Below are positions 1-9,501 of a DNA stretch of 64,000 nt, piece after piece. Each line of letters opens with the position of its first letter. Position 1 is the first letter of the stretch. Source of the DNA: Loxodes magnus (taxonomy: Eukaryota > Ciliophora > Karyorelictea > Loxodida > Loxodidae); NCBI GenBank assembly GCA_946699065.1, contig CAMPDV010001587.1, positions 1 to 64,000 of the forward strand, written 5' to 3'. The notes below the pieces were generated by a model, which saw only the letters and a list, made by a program, of their open reading frames with translations, was not told where the DNA came from and ran no database searches. The position numbers and the translations under genes are program-made.

Positions 1-82
1 AGCAAGTAAAAGAGTCTGAAGATCAGTTTATGTATTTGAAAGTTTTAAGAACTAGAAGTTTAAAAGAAAAGTGAATAAGAAA
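1..82 (+). repeat. Class B monomers (82 bp, lacking positions 69-86), type copy
   Basis: There are 77 copies. The lost 18 bases TGATAAGATTTCTAAGAA lie between 5-bp direct repeats AAGAA (64-68 and 82-86), which suggests one slippage deletion that was then amplified. In 60 of 77 copies the unit also has C16A; the other 17 do not. Starts: 1, 383, 849, 2770, 3337, 3719, 4185, 4567, 4949, 5415, 6251, 8087, 8654, 9020, 9802, 10638, 12190, 13526, 15062, 16098, 17634, 18286, 19653, 20320, 21687, 23254, 28194, 29260, 30142, 30424, 30906, 31288, 31970, 32252, 32734, 33116, 33498, 33880, 34947, 35929, 36811, 37093, 37575, 37957, 38339, 38721, 39788, 40370, 40752, 41603, 42354, 42736, 43587, 44438, 45504, 45986, 48206, 48588, 49070, 50721, 51203, 51585, 53236, 54018, 54400, 56151, 56933, 57315, 58981, 59263, 59645, 60027, 61094, 61476, 62158, 62540, 63591. 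The spacing 382 bp (B plus three F) occurs in 21 of 76 intervals. Confidence 0.95.
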
Positions 83-182
83 AGCAAGTAAAAGAGTCTG
101 AAGATCAGTTTATGTATTTGAAAGTTTTAAGAACTAGAAGTTTAAAAGAATGATAAGATTTCTAAGAAAAGTGAATAAGAAA
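83..182 (+). repeat. Reference full-length monomer (class F, 100 bp)
   Basis: This is the first complete consensus copy and defines the numbering used here: position 1 is the first base of AGCAAGTA and position 100 the last base of GAATAAGAAA. Class F accounts for 514 of 665 units (77%). Visible landmarks are HinfI-type GAGTC at 12-16, GATC at 21-24, CTAG at 52-55, TTTAAA at 59-64, TGATAAG at 69-75 and the 11-base dyad TTTCTAAGAAA at 77-87. TAAGAAAAG occurs twice, at 81-89 and at 94-102, the second copy running into the next unit. Short inverted arms AGTT (41-44), AACT (50-53) and AGTT (57-60) could form alternative small hairpins. I do not recognise this monomer as a named satellite family. 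Confidence 0.97.
151..168 (+). other. 18-bp box (GATA hexamer plus TTCTAAGAA dyad), present in F and D units, absent from B
   Basis: Positions 69-86 of the monomer (shown here in the first consensus copy) read TGATAAGATTTCTAAGAA. TGATAA fits the WGATAR consensus of GATA zinc-finger factors. TTCTAAGAA fits the TTCNNNGAA form bound by STAT dimers, and sits within the perfect dyad TTTCT-A-AGAAA. The B deletion removes exactly this box, from the T of TGATAA to the last A of TTCTAAGAA. K and E units keep the dyad and a GATA hexamer (as AGATAA). The sequence matches are seen directly; binding by any factor is inference, and short AT-rich motifs match by chance often. Once present in a monomer, a motif is copied with it, so the large number of copies is not independent evidence. 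Confidence 0.35.
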
Positions 183-464
183 AGCAAGTAAAAGAGTCTG
201 AAGATCAGTTTATGTATTTGAAAGTTTTAAGAACTAGAAGTTTAAAAGAATGATAAGATTTCTAAGAAAAGTGAATAAGAAAAGCAAGTAAAAGAGTCTG
301 AAGATCAGTTTATGTATTTGAAAGTTTTAAGAACTAGAAGTTTAAAAGAATGATAAGATTTCTAAGAAAAGTCAATAAGAAAAGCAAGTAAAAGAGTATG
401 AAGATCAGTTTATGTATTTGAAAGTTTTAAGAACTAGAAGTTTAAAAGAAAAGTGAATAAGAAA

Positions 465-548
465 AGCAAGTAAAAGAGTCTGAAGATCAGTTTATGTATT
501 TGAAAGTTTAAAAGAATGATAAGATTTCTAAGAAAAGTGAATAAGAAA
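465..548 (+). repeat. Class D monomers (84 bp, 16-bp deletion), type copy
   Basis: There are 29 copies. The deletion joins GAAAG to TTTAAAAG, removing 16 bases between 6-bp direct repeats AAGTTT (40-45 and 56-61), a typical slippage footprint. Starts: 465, 3801, 5031, 7703, 8736, 13142, 14678, 15714, 17250, 23636, 24320, 25289, 25373, 25457, 26141, 27410, 28576, 41319, 42170, 43303, 44154, 44820, 46568, 47522, 49937, 52152, 55067, 58197, 63107. None occurs between 28660 and 41318. The copies at 23636, 25289, 25373 and 25457 share one extra change, TATGAATTT for TATGTATTT (T33A), so they descend from one copy. At 84 bp the unit is 28 codons long, the only class divisible by 3. Confidence 0.95.
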
Positions 549-1030
549 AGCAAGTAAAAGAGTCTGAAGATCAGTTTATGTATTTGAAAGTTTTAAGAAC
601 TAGAAGTTTAAAAGAATGATAAGATTTCTAAGAAAAGTGAATAAGAAAAGCAAGTAAAAGAGTCTGAAGATCAGTTTATGTATTTGAAAGTTTTAAGAAC
701 TAGAAGTTTAAAAGAATGATAAGATTTCTAAGAAAAGTGAATAAGAAAAGCAAGTAAAAGAGTCTGAAGATCAGTTTATGTATTTGAAAGTTTTAAGAAC
801 TAGAAGTTTAAAAGAATGATAAGATTTCTAAGAAAAGTCAATAAGAAAAGCAAGTAAAAGAGTATGAAGATCAGTTTATGTATTTGAAAGTTTTAAGAAC
901 TAGAAGTTTAAAAGAAAAGTGAATAAGAAAAGCAAGTAAAAGAGTCTGAAGATCAGTTTATGTATTTGAAAGTTTTAAGAACTAGAAGTTTAAAAGAATG
1001 ATAAGATTTCTAAGAAAAGTCAATAAGAAA

Positions 1031-1115
1031 AGCAAGTAAAAGAGTCTGAAGATCAGTTTATGTATTTGAAAGTTTTAAGAACTAGATAAGATTTCTAAGA
1101 AAAGTGAATAAGAAA
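1031..1115 (+). repeat. Class K monomers (85 bp, lacking positions 56-70), type copy
   Basis: There are 42 copies. CTAG is joined directly to ATAAGATTT; the lost 15 bases AAGTTTAAAAGAATG have only 2-bp (GA) homology at the joint. The TTTAAA site is lost, but the joint makes AGATAAG, so a GATA-type hexamer is kept. Starts: 1031, 1400, 2185, 2952, 5597, 5966, 6833, 7318, 8269, 9984, 10353, 11220, 11705, 12372, 12757, 13708, 14293, 15244, 15329, 16280, 16865, 17816, 17901, 19068, 19835, 21102, 22169, 25004, 26825, 34062, 38903, 40934, 41785, 42918, 43769, 46752, 47137, 49552, 51767, 54582, 60209, 62722. The class is concentrated on the left: 27 copies lie before 22.3 kb and 15 after. The K unit at 2185 is the only one that also has C16A. 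Confidence 0.95.
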
Positions 1116-1199
1116 AGCAAGTAAAAGAGTCTGAAGATCAGTTTATGTATTTGAAATTTTAAGAACTAGATAAGATTTCTAAGAAAAGTGAATAAGAAA
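1116..1199 (+). repeat. Class E monomers (84 bp, K deletion plus loss of G42), type copy
   Basis: Only three copies exist, at 1116, 5682 and 10069. Each has the K deletion and also reads GAAATTTT instead of GAAAGTTTT. Each directly follows a K unit and sits in the same order (gtc F, K, E, F, variant F, K). They are clean markers that three segments of the first 12 kb descend from one ancestor, at spacings of 4,566 and 4,387 bp. Confidence 0.95.
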
Positions 1200-1484
1200 A
1201 GCAAGTAAAAGAGTCTGAAGATCAGTTTATGTATTTGAAAGTTTTAAGAACTAGAAGTTTAAAAGAATGATAAGATTTCTAAGAAAAGTGAATAAGAAAA
1301 GCAAGTAAAAGAGTCTGAAGATCAGTTTATGTATTTGAAAGTTTTAAGAACTAGAAGTTTAAAAGAATGATAAGATTTCTAAGATAAATGAATAATAAAA
1401 GCAAGTAAAAGAGTCTGAAGATCAGTTTATGTATTTGAAAGTTTTAAGAACTAGATAAGATTTCTAAGAAAAGTGAATAAGAAA

Positions 1485-4400
1485 AGCAAGTAAAAGAGTC
1501 TGAAGATCAGTTTATGTATTTGAAAGTTTTAAGAACTAGAAGTTTAAAAGAATGATAAGATTTCTAAGAAAAGTGAATAAGAAAAGCAAGTAAAAGAGTC
1601 TGAAGATCAGTTTATGTATTTGAAAGTTTTAAGAACTAGAAGTTTAAAAGAATGATAAGATTTCTAAGAAAAGTGAATAAGAAAAGCAAGTAAAAGAGTC
1701 TGAAGATCAGTTTATGTATTTGAAAGTTTTAAGAACTAGAAGTTTAAAAGAATGATAAGATTTCTAAGAAAAGTGAATAAGAAAAGCAAGTAAAAGAGTC
1801 TGAAGATCAGTTTATGTATTTGAAAGTTTTAAGAACTAGAAGTTTAAAAGAATGATAAGATTTCTAAGAAAAGTGAATAAGAAAAGCAAGTAAAAGAGTC
1901 TGAAGATCAGTTTATGTATTTGAAAGTTTTAAGAACTAGAAGTTTAAAAGAATGATAAGATTTCTAAGAAAAGTGAATAAGAAAAGCAAGTAAAAGAGTC
2001 TGAAGATCAGTTTATGTATTTGAAAGTTTTAAGAACTAGAAGTTTAAAAGAATGATAAGATTTCTAAGAAAAGTGAATAAGAAAAGCAAGTAAAAGAGTC
2101 TGAAGATCAGTTTATGTATTTGAAAGTTTTAAGAACTAGAAGTTTAAAAGAATGATAAGATTTCTAAGAAAAGTCAATAAGAAAAGCAAGTAAAAGAGTA
2201 TGAAGATCAGTTTATGTATTTGAAAGTTTTAAGAACTAGATAAGATTTCTAAGAAAAGTGAATAAGAAAAGCAAGTAAAAGAGTCTGAAGATCAGTTTAT
2301 GTATTTGAAAGTTTTAAGAACTAGAAGTTTAAAAGAATGATAAGATTTCTAAGAAAAGTGAATAAGAAAAGCAAGTAAAAGAGTCTGAAGATCAGTTTAT
2401 GTATTTGAAAGTTTTAAGAACTAGAAGTTTAAAAGAATGATAAGATTTCTAAGAAAAGTGAATAAGAAAAGCAAGTAAAAGAGTCTGAAGATCAGTTTAT
2501 GTATTTGAAAGTTTTAAGAACTAGAAGTTTAAAAGAATGATAAGATTTCTAAGAAAAGTGAATAAGAAAAGCAAGTAAAAGAGTCTGAAGATCAGTTTAT
2601 GTATTTGAAAGTTTTAAGAACTAGAAGTTTAAAAGAATGATAAGATTTCTAAGAAAAGTGAATAAGAAAAGCAAGTAAAAGAGTCTGAAGATCAGTTTAT
2701 GTATTTGAAAGTTTTAAGAACTAGAAGTTTAAAAGAATGATAAGATTTCTAAGAAAAGTCAATAAGAAAAGCAAGTAAAAGAGTATGAAGATCAGTTTAT
2801 GTATTTGAAAGTTTTAAGAACTAGAAGTTTAAAAGAAAAGTGAATAAGAAAAGCAAGTAAAAGAGTCTGAAGATCAGTTTATGTATTTGAAAGTTTTAAG
2901 AACTAGAAGTTTAAAAGAATGATAAGATTTCTAAGAAAAGTCAATAAGAAAAGCAAGTAAAAGAGTCTGAAGATCAGTTTATGTATTTGAAAGTTTTAAG
3001 AACTAGATAAGATTTCTAAGAAAAGTGAATAAGAAAAGCAAGTAAAAGAGTCTGAAGATCAGTTTATGTATTTGAAAGTTTTAAGAACTAGAAGTTTAAA
3101 AGAATGATAAGATTTCTAAGAAAAGTCAATAAGAAAAGCAAGTAAAAGAGTATGAAGATCAGTTTATGTATTTGAAAGTTTTAAGAACTAGAAGTTTAAA
3201 AGAATGATAAGATTTCTAAGAAAAGTGAATAAGAAAAGCAAGTAAAAGAGTCTGAAGATCAGTTTATGTATTTGAAAGTTTTAAGAACTAGAAGTTTAAA
3301 AGAATGATAAGATTTCTAAGAAAAGTGAATAAGAAAAGCAAGTAAAAGAGTCTGAAGATCAGTTTATGTATTTGAAAGTTTTAAGAACTAGAAGTTTAAA
3401 AGAAAAGTGAATAAGAAAAGCAAGTAAAAGAGTCTGAAGATCAGTTTATGTATTTGAAAGTTTTAAGAACTAGAAGTTTAAAAGAATGATAAGATTTCTA
3501 AGAAAAGTGAATAAGAAAAGCAAGTAAAAGAGTCTGAAGATCAGTTTATGTATTTGAAAGTTTTAAGAACTAGAAGTTTAAAAGAATGATAAGATTTCTA
3601 AGAAAAGTGAATAAGAAAAGCAAGTAAAAGAGTCTGAAGATCAGTTTATGTATTTGAAAGTTTTAAGAACTAGAAGTTTAAAAGAATGATAAGATTTCTA
3701 AGAAAAGTCAATAAGAAAAGCAAGTAAAAGAGTATGAAGATCAGTTTATGTATTTGAAAGTTTTAAGAACTAGAAGTTTAAAAGAAAAGTGAATAAGAAA
3801 AGCAAGTAAAAGAGTCTGAAGATCAGTTTATGTATTTGAAAGTTTAAAAGAATGATAAGATTTCTAAGAAAAGTGAATAAGAAAAGCAAGTAAAAGAGTC
3901 TGAAGATCAGTTTATGTATTTGAAAGTTTTAAGAACTAGAAGTTTAAAAGAATGATAAGATTTCTAAGAAAAGTGAATAAGAAAAGCAAGTAAAAGAGTC
4001 TGAAGATCAGTTTATGTATTTGAAAGTTTTAAGAACTAGAAGTTTAAAAGAATGATAAGATTTCTAAGAAAAGTGAATAAGAAAAGCAAGTAAAAGAGTC
4101 TGAAGATCAGTTTATGTATTTGAAAGTTTTAAGAACTAGAAGTTTAAAAGAATGATAAGATTTCTAAGAAAAGTCAATAAGAAAAGCAAGTAAAAGAGTC
4201 TGAAGATCAGTTTATGTATTTGAAAGTTTTAAGAACTAGAAGTTTAAAAGAAAAGTGAATAAGAAAAGCAAGTAAAAGAGTCTGAAGATCAGTTTATGTA
4301 TTTGAAAGTTTTAAGAACTAGAAGTTTAAAAGAATGATAAGATTTCTAAGAAAAGTGAATAAGAAAAGCAAGTAAAAGAGTCTGAAGATCAGTTTATGTA

Positions 4401-4566
4401 TTTGAAAGTTTTAAGAACTAGAAGTTTAAAAGAATGATAAGATTTCTAAGAAAAGTGAATAAGAAAAGCAAGTAAAAGAGTCTGAAGATCAGTTTATGTA
4501 TTTGAAAGTTTTAAGAACTAGAAGTTTAAAAGAATGATAAGATTTCTAAGAAAAGTGAATAAGAAA
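1485..4566 (+). repeat. Array segment between the two E-marked blocks
   Basis: Six plain F units (1485-2084) lead to a gtc F and the only aK unit (2185), then four plain F and one gtc F (2270-2769), aB, FC, K, FC, a full-length a unit (3137), F, and from 3337 the order B F F FC aB D F F FC B F F F. The last 13 units (3337-4566, 1,230 bp) begin with the same nine-unit order as 4567-5414, apart from whether the tenth is B or aB. This suggests an older 1.23-kb higher-order step. No non-satellite sequence is present. Confidence 0.85.
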
Positions 4567-6050
4567 AGCAAGTAAAAGAGTCTGAAGATCAGTTTATGTA
4601 TTTGAAAGTTTTAAGAACTAGAAGTTTAAAAGAAAAGTGAATAAGAAAAGCAAGTAAAAGAGTCTGAAGATCAGTTTATGTATTTGAAAGTTTTAAGAAC
4701 TAGAAGTTTAAAAGAATGATAAGATTTCTAAGAAAAGTGAATAAGAAAAGCAAGTAAAAGAGTCTGAAGATCAGTTTATGTATTTGAAAGTTTTAAGAAC
4801 TAGAAGTTTAAAAGAATGATAAGATTTCTAAGAAAAGTGAATAAGAAAAGCAAGTAAAAGAGTCTGAAGATCAGTTTATGTATTTGAAAGTTTTAAGAAC
4901 TAGAAGTTTAAAAGAATGATAAGATTTCTAAGAAAAGTCAATAAGAAAAGCAAGTAAAAGAGTATGAAGATCAGTTTATGTATTTGAAAGTTTTAAGAAC
5001 TAGAAGTTTAAAAGAAAAGTGAATAAGAAAAGCAAGTAAAAGAGTCTGAAGATCAGTTTATGTATTTGAAAGTTTAAAAGAATGATAAGATTTCTAAGAA
5101 AAGTGAATAAGAAAAGCAAGTAAAAGAGTCTGAAGATCAGTTTATGTATTTGAAAGTTTTAAGAACTAGAAGTTTAAAAGAATGATAAGATTTCTAAGAA
5201 AAGTGAATAAGAAAAGCAAGTAAAAGAGTCTGAAGATCAGTTTATGTATTTGAAAGTTTTAAGAACTAGAAGTTTAAAAGAATGATAAGATTTCTAAGAA
5301 AAGTGAATAAGAAAAGCAAGTAAAAGAGTCTGAAGATCAGTTTATGTATTTGAAAGTTTTAAGAACTAGAAGTTTAAAAGAATGATAAGATTTCTAAGAA
5401 AAGTCAATAAGAAAAGCAAGTAAAAGAGTATGAAGATCAGTTTATGTATTTGAAAGTTTTAAGAACTAGAAGTTTAAAAGAAAAGTGAATAAGAAAAGCA
5501 AGTAAAAGAGTCTGAAGATCAGTTTATGTATTTGAAAGTTTTAAGAACTAGAAGTTTAAAAGAATGATAAGATTTCTAAGAAAAGTCAATAAGAAAAGCA
5601 AGTAAAAGAGTCTGAAGATCAGTTTATGTATTTGAAAGTTTTAAGAACTAGATAAGATTTCTAAGAAAAGTGAATAAGAAAAGCAAGTAAAAGAGTCTGA
5701 AGATCAGTTTATGTATTTGAAATTTTAAGAACTAGATAAGATTTCTAAGAAAAGTGAATAAGAAAAGCAAGTAAAAGAGTCTGAAGATCAGTTTATGTAT
5801 TTGAAAGTTTTAAGAACTAGAAGTTTAAAAGAATGATAAGATTTCTAAGAAAAGTGAATAAGAAAAGCAAGTAAAAGAGTCTGAAGATCAGTTTATGTAT
5901 TTGAAAGTTTTAAGAACTTGTAGATTAAAAGAATGATAAGATTTCTAAGAAAAGTGAATAAGAAAAGCAAGTAAAAGAGTCTGAAGATCAGTTTATGTAT
6001 TTGAAAGTTTTAAGAACTAGATAAGATTTCTAAGAAAAGTGAATAAGAAA
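4567..6050 (+). repeat. Second copy of the 16-unit E-marked block
   Basis: It matches 1-1484 in unit order throughout, including K at 5597 and E at 5682. The F unit at 5866 carries a private cluster of changes (GAACTTGTAGATT for GAACTAGAAGTTT), which recurs only at 10253. This ties the block more closely to the third copy than to the first. Confidence 0.9.
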
Positions 6051-7702
6051 AGCAAGTAAAAGAGTCTGAAGATCAGTTTATGTATTTGAAAGTTTTAAGA
6101 ACTAGAAGTTTAAAAGAATGATAAGATTTCTAAGAAAAGTGAATAAGAAAAGCAAGTAAAAGAGTCTGAAGATCAGTTTATGTATTTGAAAGTTTTAAGA
6201 ACTAGAAGTTTAAAAGAATGATAAGATTTCTAAGAAAAGTCAATAAGAAAAGCAAGTAAAAGAGTCTGAAGATCAGTTTATGTATTTGAAAGTTTTAAGA
6301 ACTAGAAGTTTAAAAGAAAAGTGAATAAGAAAAGCAAGTAAAAGAGTCTGAAGATCAGTTTATGTATTTGAAAGTTTTAAGAACTAGAAGTTTAAAAGAA
6401 TGATAAGATTTCTAAGAAAAGTGAATAAGAAAAGCAAGTAAAAGAGTCTGAAGATCAGTTTATGTATTTGAAAGTTTTAAGAACTAGAAGTTTAAAAGAA
6501 TGATAAGATTTCTAAGAAAAGTCAATAAGAAAAGCAAGTAAAAGAATCTGAAGATCAGTTTATGTATTTGAAAGTTTTAAGAACTAGAAGTTTAAAAGAA
6601 TGATAAGATTTCTAAGAAAAGTGAATAAGAAAAGCAAGTAAAAGAGTCTGAAGATCAGTTTATGTATTTGAAAGTTTTAAGAACTAGAAGTTTAAAAGAA
6701 TGATAAGATTTCTAAGAAAAGTGAATAAGAAAAGCAAGTAAAAGAGTCTGAAGATCAGTTTATGTATTTGAAAGTTTTAAGAACTAGAAGTTTAAAAGAA
6801 TGATAAGATTTCTAAGAAAAGTCAATAAGAAAAGCAAGTAAAAGAGTCTGAAGATCAGTTTATGTATTTGAAAGTTTTAAGAACTAGATAAGATTTCTAA
6901 GAAAAGTGAATAAGAAAAGCAAGTAAAAGAGTCTGAAGATCAGTTTATGTATTTGAAAGTTTTAAGAACTAGAAGTTTAAAAGAATGATAAGATTTCTAA
7001 GAAAAGTGAATAAGAAAAGCAAGTAAAAGAGTCTGAAGATCAGTTTATGTATTTGAAAGTTTTAAGAACTAGAAGTTTAAAAGAATGATAAGATTTCTAA
7101 GAAAAGTGAATAAGAAAAGCAAGTAAAAGAATCTGAAGATCAGTTTATGTATTTGAAAGTTTTAAGAACTAGAAGTTTAAAAGAATGATAAGATTTCTAA
7201 GAAAAGTGAATAAGAAAAGCAAGTAAAAGAGTCTGAAGATCAGTTTATGTATTTGAAAGTTTTAAGAACTAGAAGTTTAAAAGAATGATAAGATTTCTAA
7301 GAAAAGTCAATAAGAAAAGCAAGTAAAAGAGTCTGAAGATCAGTTTATGTATTTGAAAGTTTTAAGAACTAGATAAGATTTCTAAGAAAAGTGAATAAGA
7401 AAAGCAAGTAAAAGAGTCTGAAGATCAGTTTATGTATTTGAAAGTTTTAAGAACTAGAAGTTTAAAAGAATGATAAGATTTCTAAGAAAAGTGAATAAGA
7501 AAAGCAAGTAAAAGATTCTGAAGATCAGTTTATGTATTTGAAAGTTTTAAGAACTAGAAGTTTAAAAGAATGATAAGATTTCTAAGAAAAGTGAATAAGA
7601 AAAGCAAGTAAAAGAGTCTGAAGATCAGTTTATGTATTTGAAAGTTTTAAGAACTAGAAGTTTAAAAGAATGATAAGATTTCTAAGAAAAGTGAATAAGA
7701 AA
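5115..7702 (+). repeat. Segmental duplication, copy 1 (27 units, partner 9502-12089)
   Basis: Units from 5115 to 7702 match 9502-12089 one for one at a constant offset of 4,387 bp. The match covers E (5682/10069), the CTTGTAG unit (5866/10253), B at 6251/10638, e at 6533/10920 and 7118/11505, K at 6833/11220 and 7318/11705, and t at 7503/11890. The copies diverge at 7703, where this one has D F F (284 bp) that the partner lacks. After that gap the match resumes at offset 4,103 (7987/12090: tFC, aB, FC, K, F). Confidence 0.93.
6533..6632 (+). repeat. Position-14/18 point-variant units (e, t, o), type copy of e
   Basis: Three point variants of the 5' segment mark subsets of full-length units. 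e (gaatctg), 31 copies, starts: 6533, 7118, 10920, 11505, 14093, 16665, 18568, 18868, 20602, 20902, 21969, 23054, 24804, 26625, 29542, 30706, 32534, 34547, 36211, 37375, 39388, 46937, 49352, 52636, 53518, 55551, 56433, 57597, 60894, 61758, 63491. t (gattctg), 15 copies: 7503, 7987, 11890, 12090, 12557, 12942, 14478, 15514, 17050, 21287, 23920, 25741, 28860, 35529, 45104. o (gtctaaag), 11 copies: 24504, 26325, 27310, 41503, 42636, 44338, 52336, 55251, 58381, 60594, 63291. Neither e nor t occurs in the first 6.5 kb, and o is absent from the first 24.5 kb. Confidence 0.93.
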
Positions 7703-9501
7703 AGCAAGTAAAAGAGTCTGAAGATCAGTTTATGTATTTGAAAGTTTAAAAGAATGATAAGATTTCTAAGAAAAGTGAATAAGAAAAGCAAGTAAAAGAG
7801 TCTGAAGATCAGTTTATGTATTTGAAAGTTTTAAGAACTAGAAGTTTAAAAGAATGATAAGATTTCTAAGAAAAGTGAATAAGAAAAGCAAGTAAAAGAG
7901 TCTGAAGATCAGTTTATGTATTTGAAAGTTTTAAGAACTAGAAGTTTAAAAGAATGATAAGATTTCTAAGAAAAGTGAATAAGAAAAGCAAGTAAAAGAT
8001 TCTGAAGATCAGTTTATGTATTTGAAAGTTTTAAGAACTAGAAGTTTAAAAGAATGATAAGATTTCTAAGAAAAGTCAATAAGAAAAGCAAGTAAAAGAG
8101 TATGAAGATCAGTTTATGTATTTGAAAGTTTTAAGAACTAGAAGTTTAAAAGAAAAGTGAATAAGAAAAGCAAGTAAAAGAGTCTGAAGATCAGTTTATG
8201 TATTTGAAAGTTTTAAGAACTAGAAGTTTAAAAGAATGATAAGATTTCTAAGAAAAGTCAATAAGAAAAGCAAGTAAAAGAGTCTGAAGATCAGTTTATG
8301 TATTTGAAAGTTTTAAGAACTAGATAAGATTTCTAAGAAAAGTGAATAAGAAAAGCAAGTAAAAGAGTCTGAAGATCAGTTTATGTATTTGAAAGTTTTA
8401 AGAACTAGAAGTTTAAAAGAATGATAAGATTTCTAAGAAAAGTGAATAAGAAAAGCAAGTAAAAGAGTATGAAGATCAGTTTATGTATTTGAAAGTTTTA
8501 AGAACTAGAAGTTTAAAAGAATGATAAGATTTCTAAGAAAAGTGAATAAGAAAAGCAAGTAAAAGAGTCTGAAGATCAGTTTATGTATTTGAAAGTTTTA
8601 AGAACTAGAAGTTTAAAAGAATGATAAGATTTCTAAGAAAAGTGAATAAGAAAAGCAAGTAAAAGAGTCTGAAGATAAGTTTATGTATTTGAAAGTTTTA
8701 AGAACTAGAAGTTTAAAAGAAAAGTGAATAAGAAAAGCAAGTAAAAGAGTCTGAAGATCAGTTTATGTATTTGAAAGTTTAAAAGAATGATAAGATTTCT
8801 AAGAAAAGTGAATAAGAAAAGCAAGTAAAAGAGTCTGAAGATCAGTTTATGTATTTGAAAGTTTTAAGAACTAGAAGTTTAAAAGAATGATAAGATTTCT
8901 AAGAAAAGTGAATAAGAAAAGCAAGTAAAAGAGTCTGAAGATCAGTTTATGTATTTGAAAGTTTTAAGAACTAGAAGTTTAAAAGAATGATAAGATTTCT
9001 AAGAAAAGTCAATAAGAAAAGCAAGTAAAAGAGTATGAAGATCAGTTTATGTATTTGAAAGTTTTAAGAACTAGAAGTTTAAAAGAAAAGTGAATAAGAA
9101 AAGCAAGTAAAAGAGTCTGAAGATCAGTTTATGTATTTGAAAGTTTTAAGAACTAGAAGTTTAAAAGAATGATAAGATTTCTAAGAAAAGTGAATAAGAA
9201 AAGCAAGTAAAAGAGTCTGAAGATCAGTTTATGTATTTGAAAGTTTTAAGAACTAGAAGTTTAAAAGAATGATAAGATTTCTAAGAAAAGTGAATAAGAA
9301 AAGCAAGTAAAAGAGTCTGAAGATCAGTTTATGTATTTGAAAGTTTTAAGAACTAGAAGTTTAAAAGAATGATAAGATTTCTAAGAAAAGTGAATAAGAA
9401 AAGCAAGTAAAAGAGTCTGAAGATCAGTTTATGTATTTGAAAGTTTTAAGAACTAGAAGTTTAAAAGAATGATAAGATTTCTAAGAAAAGTGAATAAGAA
9501 A
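7703..9501 (+). repeat. Array segment between the 4,387-bp duplicates
   Basis: Order: D F F tFC aB FC K F aF F B D F FC aB, then F units from 9102. The B unit at 8654 has C24A (GATAAG for GATCAG), a change shared only with 19920 and 22069; it removes the GATC site and adds a further AGATAAG. The full-length a unit at 8454 is one of only seven in the window. Only satellite units are seen here. Confidence 0.88.

Larger units (their letters stand above)
1..1484 (+). repeat. First copy of a 16-unit block (repeats at 4567-6050)
   Basis: Unit order is B F F FC aB D F F FC aB FC K E F Fvar K. The same order starts at 4567, an offset of 4,566 bp. The fifteenth unit is unusual in both, but differently: the one at 1300-1399 ends AAGATAAATGAATAATAAA, while its partner at 5866 has a changed centre (GAACTTGTAGATT). 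The block starts at the window edge, so it probably extends further left. Confidence 0.88.

Noticed and set aside
109-119. Yeast-type origin consensus at TTTATGTATTT
   Set aside because: Only about 9 of 11 positions fit WTTTAYRTTTW, which is expected often in 25% GC sequence, and nothing else suggests a yeast.
160-168. Heat-shock element at TTCTAAGAA
   Set aside because: Heat-shock elements need inverted GAA blocks with 2-base spacing (TTCnnGAA); here the spacing is 3.
1394-1399. AATAAA polyadenylation signal in the variant unit at 1300-1399
   Set aside because: It arises from private point changes in one satellite unit, with no transcript or gene upstream.
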